Shown: one piece after another, positions 59,913 through 64,000 of the stretch | How the letters are laid out: every line of letters begins with the position of its first letter | How positions within the stretch are numbered: position 1 is the first letter of the stretch | Assembly (NCBI GenBank): GCA_947601495.1 | Contig: CANQGE010000002.1 | Location: 161,826-225,825 of the forward strand | Direction: 5' to 3' | DNA length: 64,000 nucleotides | From: an uncultured Clostridia bacterium | GTDB lineage: Bacteria; Bacillota; Clostridia; TANB77; CAG-508 | Made by a program: the position numbers and the translations under genes | Notes under the pieces: generated by a model | The model's database searches: none | Told to the model about the DNA's origin: nothing | What the model saw: the letters and a program-made list of their open reading frames with translations, nothing else

Positions 59913-60887
59913 TTAATTTGTGCTTTCTAAACCTTGTTTTAAGTTTTCAAAATTTTTTTCCATTAAAGATAAAAAAGTATCTGTTTCTGGATTTCCATTA
60001 TGAATTGAATACAAAACAAGTGGCTTAGCCTTAGTTTCTTCTGCAATCATTTTCGCAACAGTTCCTTCTGAAAGTTCTTCATAATATACTACTGGTATTT
60101 TGTATTTATTTATATAGTCAATTACAGACTTAACTTTTGCAATACTAGGATCTTCACCTTCTCCGCAATTTGTATATACGCTTACAAATTTTAAATTATA
60201 GTAATCAACTAAATAGCTATATGCAAATTCGCCTCCAACTGCAATTTCTTTTCTGCTTGAATTTTCTATTAATTCTTTATATTTTTGATTTAAATTTAAT
60301 ATTTCTTTTTTGTAATTCTCTGCATTAGCTGTATAATAACTTTCATTTTCTGGATCTATTTTACAAACTGCATCTAATATATTATTTATCATTATTACAG
60401 CATTTTCTGGATTCATCCAAATATGTTCATCATAAATTTCTTCTTTTTTATGTTCTTCATCTTCGTTTAAAATTTCTGAATTTATATTTTTTTCTTCAAA
60501 TTCTTCTATTTTTATTAAGTCTATATTTTTTGAAACATCAACAATGCTGCAATTATATTCTTCCAAATTTTCTACAATCTTTGTTGTCCATGGTTCTAAA
60601 ACTGTTCCATTATATAAAAACATGTCACTATTATTTAAAATAGTTATCATATCTTTTGCAGTTGGCTCATAGTTGTGTGCTTCAACACCAGAATTTAATA
60701 ATAATTTGACTTCTGCTTTATCACCCACTATTTGCTTTGCAAAATCATATTGTGGAAATAATGTTGCAACTATTTGTAATTTATTATCGTTTTTCACATT
60801 GCTATCTTCTTTAAAGAATAATATAATTGCTGTCATTATAACTATTAAAATTAAAAAGCTTAAGCAAGCTACTATTTTCTTTTTCAA
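59913..60887 (-). CDS. znuA: Metal-binding protein of the ZnuA type, membrane-anchored
   Basis: The 324-residue protein has a membrane helix (about 6-26) with no lipobox Cys, so it is probably a signal anchor and not a lipoprotein. The metal ligands expected of cluster A-I binding proteins appear at VEAHNYEPTAKD and DEHIWMNPENA. The third position, usually a His, reads GGEFAYSYL, giving Glu. The acidic loop between (EEFEEKNINSEILNEDEEHKKEE) is short on His, unlike typical ZnuA. Zinc or manganese is possible. It is the first gene of the leftward operon, 107 bases before znuC. Confidence 0.85.
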   Translation of the reverse strand: MKKKIVACLSFLILIVIMTAIILFFKEDSNVKNDNKLQIVATLFPQYDFAKQIVGDKAEVKLLLNSGVEAHNYEPTAKDMITILNNSDMFLYNGTVLEPWTTKIVENLEEYNCSIVDVSKNIDLIKIEEFEEKNINSEILNEDEEHKKEEIYDEHIWMNPENAVIMINNILDAVCKIDPENESYYTANAENYKKEILNLNQKYKELIENSSRKEIAVGGEFAYSYLVDYYNLKFVSVYTNCGEGEDPSIAKVKSVIDYINKYKIPVVYYEELSEGTVAKMIAEETKAKPLVLYSIHNGNPETDTFLSLMEKNFENLKQGLESTN

Positions 60888-60967
60888 GTTATCCCTCTTT
60901 CTCTGTTTTAATATATTAGTTTTATAAATTTACCTTATTTTGGGTTAATTTCTCTTTAAAGCTAATT

Positions 60968-61408
60968 TTATAACACATATTGTGTTTTAAAAGTTTTTTC
61001 TCCAATTTTAGCTTCAACAGACACACTTTCACGTTCTGTTTTATCTACAATAATTTTAAACTCTTCTACATTTTCACATATTTTTATTTTATCAAAATAT
61101 ATCATATCACCTATTTTTACAAAAGTATTCGTAGTTCCATCGCTTTTAGCAAACGTTATATAATAGCTTGAATTATCTTCATTATCAACTAGTCCATAAT
61201 CATTTACTGTTATATTATCTAGTTTAGTTGTTTTTAAAAAATATAAATTTAATTTACTATAATCTGAAGATACCTTTAAACTTAAATTCATTTTTTCTAT
61301 ATTTTTATAAAAATAGCTCATAATACAAGCAATAACACAAACTGTTATTGCAAATACTATAACATATATAGATAAATTTACAATTAAAGAATTTTTATTA
61401 GATTTCAT
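60968..61408 (-). CDS. Hypothetical membrane-anchored, pseudopilin-like protein
   Basis: The protein has 146 residues from ATG 61408 (AAGGA 8 bases upstream; the ATG at 61453 has no binding site). There is one hydrophobic helix (about 9-33) and a soluble C-terminal part of beta character (YYITFAKSDGTTNTFVKIGDMIYFDKIKICENVEEFKI). The layout resembles minor pseudopilins such as ComGF, but the processing site is not evident. It lies between znuA and rplL as a lone gene. Function unknown. Confidence 0.5.
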   Translation of the reverse strand: MKSNKNSLIVNLSIYVIVFAITVCVIACIMSYFYKNIEKMNLSLKVSSDYSKLNLYFLKTTKLDNITVNDYGLVDNEDNSSYYITFAKSDGTTNTFVKIGDMIYFDKIKICENVEEFKIIVDKTERESVSVEAKIGEKTFKTQYVL

Positions 61409-61484
61409 TTTATATTCCTTAAATTTTAAATAATTTCTAATCAAATATATCACATTTTGGAACTTTTTTCAACAAATAGCCTAA

Positions 61485-61519
61485 AAGAAGAAAAACTAGG
61501 TAGTTTAATTACTACCTAG
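61485..61519 (-). terminator. rplL: Terminator of the rplJ-rplL transcript
   Basis: On the - strand CTAGGTAGT (61519-61511) and ACTACCTAG (61504-61496) form a perfect 9-bp stem followed by TTTTTCTTCTTTT. Confidence 0.88.
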
Positions 61520-61549
61520 CTTAAAACTTTTATTGTTTGTGAAATTAAA

Positions 61550-61921
61550 TTATTTTAATTCAACTGTAGCTCCAGCTTCTACGAATTTAGCTTTTAATTC
61601 TTCAGCTTCTTCTTTAGCTACACCTTCTTTAATTGTTTTTGGTGCTCCATCAACTAAATCTTTAGCTTCTTTTAATCCTAATCCTGTAGCATCTCTAACA
61701 ACTTTAATTACAGCTATTTTATTTCCTCCAGCTTCTGTTAATACAACATCAAAAGATGATTTTTCAGCTGCAGCTTCTGCTGTAGCTCCTCCAGCTGCTG
61801 GTGCTGCAACAGCTGCTGCTGTTACTCCGTATTTTTCTTCAATTCCTTTTACTAATTCTGATAATTCAACTACTGTTAATTTATCAATTTCTTCTAACAT
61901 TTTATCTGTTTTTTCACTCAT
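61550..61921 (-). CDS. rplL: 50S ribosomal protein L7/L12
   Basis: The 123-residue protein has an N-terminal dimerisation helix region ([31 protein letters not shown]), an Ala/Gly-rich hinge (about 35-52) and a C-terminal domain with [43 protein letters not shown]. It forms the stalk that recruits translational GTPases. Confidence 0.98.
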   Translation of the reverse strand: MSEKTDKMLEEIDKLTVVELSELVKGIEEKYGVTAAAVAAPAAGGATAEAAAEKSSFDVVLTEAGGNKIAVIKVVRDATGLGLKEAKDLVDGAPKTIKEGVAKEEAEELKAKFVEAGATVELK

Positions 61922-62027
61922 TTTTAAATCCTCCTAAATTTTTTTATTTTTTAATTTTTTTGAGTTTTAATTTTTAATCATTTTTTAGATTTTTAAATTA
62001 TTATGCTTTTTAGATTCTTGATTTTTA

Positions 62028-62073
62028 AAACTTAAACTGTTTTGTTTAAGTTTGTTATGATGTAAATCATAAC
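62028..62073 (-). other. Two adjacent perfect hairpins between rplJ and rplL
   Basis: AAACTTAAAC/GTTTAAGTTT (62028-62053, 10 bp) directly abuts GTTATGAT/ATCATAAC (62054-62073, 8 bp). The 164-base gap is otherwise AT-rich. They could be RNA processing or partial attenuation sites that set the higher L7/L12 dosage; this is inference. Confidence 0.5.
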
Positions 62074-62085
62074 TTTTTTAAAGCA

Positions 62086-62592
62086 TTATTTTTCTTCTGC
62101 TTCTTTTTTTACTCTAACTGCATCAAGTGTAGCAGCAAGTTTTGAAACATTTGCAAGTAAGCATCCAGCAAGTTTTGCGATAAGTTCTTCTCTTGATGGA
62201 AGTTGTGCAAGTGTTGTTAATTCTTCTACTGAAGAAACTTTTCCTTCTAATACACCAGCTTTAATTTTGTAATAGTCATTAGCTTTAGCAAATTTATAAA
62301 TTGCTTTTAATGCTGGTAGGTATTCTTCTTTTGCAATAATAACTGCTGTTGGTCCTTCTAGAGCTTCATCTAATGAATCTATTCCACATTCTTTTAAAGC
62401 TCTTCTTGTAATGTTATTTTTAATAACAGAATACTCAGCACCAATTTCTCTTACAGTTTTTCTTAATTCAGTTACATCTGCAACATTGATTCCTCTGTAA
62501 TCAACTAAAAGTACTAAGCTAGCGCCATTCATTTTAGCAGCTAATTCTTTTACTTCTTCTTCTTTACGTTTAATTATTTTCTCGTTAGCCAA
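62086..62592 (-). CDS. rplJ: 50S ribosomal protein L10
   Basis: The 168-residue protein starts MANEKIIKRKEEEVKELAAKMNGASLVLLVDYRGINVADVTELRKTVREIGAEYSVIKNNITRRAL and has a C-terminal helix for L7/L12 dimers. It is preceded by the L10 leader and its attenuator. An unusually long 164-base gap separates it from rplL. Confidence 0.98.
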   Translation of the reverse strand: MANEKIIKRKEEEVKELAAKMNGASLVLLVDYRGINVADVTELRKTVREIGAEYSVIKNNITRRALKECGIDSLDEALEGPTAVIIAKEEYLPALKAIYKFAKANDYYKIKAGVLEGKVSSVEELTTLAQLPSREELIAKLAGCLLANVSKLAATLDAVRVKKEAEEK

Positions 62593-62682
62593 TTTAATTT
62601 CACCTCCAATATAAATAATTTTTATATTAAAAATTTAAAGACTTTTTTAATTTTTTATATTAACACCTATAATTGCAATATA

Positions 62683-62790
62683 AAAAACTCTTTATTACCT
62701 AAAACACCAAGGTAATAAAGAGCCTTAAAACTTTCTCTTTATAATTTTACCTCGGTAGGATTTATCTTTGCACCTACTGTCTTAGGCTAA
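62683..62790 (-). promoter_or_regulatory. L10 leader with attenuator hairpin
   Basis: The - strand carries AGACAGTAGGTGCAAAG...AATCCTACCGAGGTA (62782-62750), the recognisable kink-turn-containing L10-binding leader motif of bacteria. It is followed by a terminator CTCTTTATTACCT/AGGTAATAAAGAG (62688-62722, perfect 13 bp) and U-run. Excess L10(L12)4 complex binds and reduces rplJ-rplL expression. The attenuator hairpin is a Firmicute feature. Confidence 0.82.
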
Positions 62791-62800
62791 TATTCAAATT

Positions 62801-63484
62801 TTATTTTTGATTTATACGAATGCTAGGTCCCATTGTTGTTGTTAAAGCAACACTTTTAATGTATTGTCCTTTAGCAGCAGATGGTTTTGCTTTTATAATT
62901 GCTTCTAAAATTGTTTCATAGTTTTCGTTTAATTTTTCTGCTCCAAAAGAAACTTTTCCAATTCCTAAGTGGATAATATTTGTTTTATCTAATCTGTATT
63001 CAACTTTACCAGATTTAATTTCTGATATAGCTTTTGTAACATCCATTGTTACTGTTCCAGATTTAGGGTTTGGCATTAATCCTTTTGGTCCTAAAACTTT
63101 ACCTAATCTACCAATTACACCCATCATATCAGGTGTAGCAACTATAACGTCATAATCAAACCAATTTTCTTTTTCAATTTTTGGAACTAATTCTTCAGCT
63201 CCTACATAATCTGCTCCAGCAGCTTCAGCTTCTTTAGCTTTGTCTCCTTTTGCAAATACTAAAACTTTTTGTGATTTACCTGTTCCATTAGGTAAAACAA
63301 CTGTACCTCTAACTTGTTGATCAGCATGTTTTGAATCAACACCTAATTTAACGTGTAATTCAACTGTTTCATCAAATTTTGTTTTTGGCATTTTTTCGAT
63401 AATTTCTAAAGCTTCTTTAGCTTCATAAGATTTTGTGCTGTCTACTAATTTAGCAGCTTCTTGATATCTTTTTCCTCTTTTCAT
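62801..63484 (-). CDS. rplA: 50S ribosomal protein L1
   Basis: The 227-residue protein reads [74 protein letters not shown] and contains [21 protein letters not shown], the L1 signature. It forms the mobile stalk next to the E site. GGGAGG precedes the start. Confidence 0.98.
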   Translation of the reverse strand: MKRGKRYQEAAKLVDSTKSYEAKEALEIIEKMPKTKFDETVELHVKLGVDSKHADQQVRGTVVLPNGTGKSQKVLVFAKGDKAKEAEAAGADYVGAEELVPKIEKENWFDYDVIVATPDMMGVIGRLGKVLGPKGLMPNPKSGTVTMDVTKAISEIKSGKVEYRLDKTNIIHLGIGKVSFGAEKLNENYETILEAIIKAKPSAAKGQYIKSVALTTTMGPSIRINQK

Positions 63485-63568
63485 TTTTTCCTCCCGTGGT
63501 ACTAACGAATTAATTTCTTAATTCTCCCAAAATATTTAAATTTATAAATAATTTATAAATTCCTAAAA

Positions 63569-63997
63569 TTAATCTACTACAACTACACCCATAGATCTAG
63601 CTGTACCTTCAACCATACTCATTGCAGCTTCTATTGATGCTGCGTTTAAGTCAGCCATTTTTTGTTCAGCGATTGCTTTAACTTGTGCTTTTGTTATGTT
63701 TGCAACTTTATCTTTATTTGGTTTTCCTGAACCGCTTTTTATTCCTATTGTTTTCTTTATAAGAACTGCAACAGGTGGAACTTTTGTAATAAATGAGAAT
63801 GATTTATCTTTATATACTGAAATTACAACTGGTATTATCATTCCAGGTTGATTTGCTGTTCTATCATTAAATTCTTTTACGAATTGCATGATATTTACAC
63901 CACTTGATCCTAATGCTGGTCCTACTGGTGGAGCTGGTGTAGCTTTTCCAGCTTCTATTTGTAATTTTATAACATTTACAACTTCTTTCTCTGCCAT
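63569..63997 (-). CDS. rplK: 50S ribosomal protein L11
   Basis: The 142-residue protein reads [57 protein letters not shown] and ends [21 protein letters not shown]. It is complete, starting 3 bases inside the right edge. It forms the GTPase-associated centre with 23S rRNA. It is followed by rplA (84-base gap), the usual rplK-rplA-rplJ-rplL order. Confidence 0.98.
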   Translation of the reverse strand: MAEKEVVNVIKLQIEAGKATPAPPVGPALGSSGVNIMQFVKEFNDRTANQPGMIIPVVISVYKDKSFSFITKVPPVAVLIKKTIGIKSGSGKPNKDKVANITKAQVKAIAEQKMADLNAASIEAAMSMVEGTARSMGVVVVD

Positions 63998-64000
63998 TTT

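Overview
The window is a very AT-rich chromosomal segment (roughly 27% GC by eye) from an endospore-forming, low-GC Gram-positive bacterium, most likely an uncultured gut-type member of Clostridia. The main support is sporulation genes (spoVAC-spoVAD-spoVAE, yunB, a SipL-like SPOCS/LysM protein, spoIIID, SpoVB-type flippases), veg, ribosomal-protein leaders of Firmicute type, and clostridial gene groupings. No rRNA, tRNA, CRISPR array, transposase or prophage was seen.

Layout. 1-1.2 kb: the end of a zeta-toxin-like kinase operon. 1.2-7.6 kb: a ROK kinase and a minimal type IV pilus operon (PilM-PilN fusion, PilO, three small membrane or pilin-like proteins, PilC). 7.9-9.9 kb: the spoVA operon. 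10-13.9 kb: a YgjP-like protease, infC-rpmI-rplT with an autoregulatory leader, two hypotheticals and HU. 14-18.2 kb: a SpoVB/MurJ-type flippase and a VirD4/TraG-like ATPase. 18.2-24.7 kb: a leftward operon with a replication-relaxation-like protein, a frameshifted S1-domain gene, two pseudouridine synthases, a TagA-type glycosyltransferase, lspA and a large membrane protein. 24.8-28.5 kb: a tandem-OB SSB and a murL-murD pair. 29-33.5 kb: small proteins, a split TSUP transporter, rarA, ruvA and rplM-rpsI. 33.5-38.7 kb: a candidate type I toxin-antitoxin locus, an MBL-fold protein, mntP, a GH30 hydrolase, a VbhA/Fic pair and a hexapeptide acetyltransferase. 38.9-49 kb: a surface-polysaccharide locus with a sulfotransferase. 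49-52.7 kb: thiolase, hydroxyacyl-CoA dehydrogenase and an acyltransferase whose N-terminus is built on a (GT)12 tract. 53-56.6 kb: the sporulation group. 56.6-61.4 kb: rusA, an LD-carboxypeptidase, znuACB and a pseudopilin-like orphan. 61.5-64 kb: rplK-rplA-rplJ-rplL.

The most unusual items have no protein annotation. Three intergenic copies (about 13.4, 28.7 and 58.1 kb) of a palindromic element share a GC-richer core, while their flanking arms differ in sequence from copy to copy yet stay self-complementary within each copy. Between rpsI and the MBL gene is a compact locus with a 37-residue hydrophobic peptide, a convergent small RNA with its own promoter, a shared hairpin terminator and homologous 5' ends on both transcripts, which is the architecture of a type I toxin-antitoxin system. 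Other points of note are the MurL/MurD route for D-glutamate incorporation, an AUA-initiated infC, a VbhA-like antitoxin lacking the usual inhibitory motif residues, and a single-base frameshift in the S1-domain gene.

Protein assignments come from reading motifs without database searches. Coordinates of starts were adjusted to ribosome binding sites where noted.
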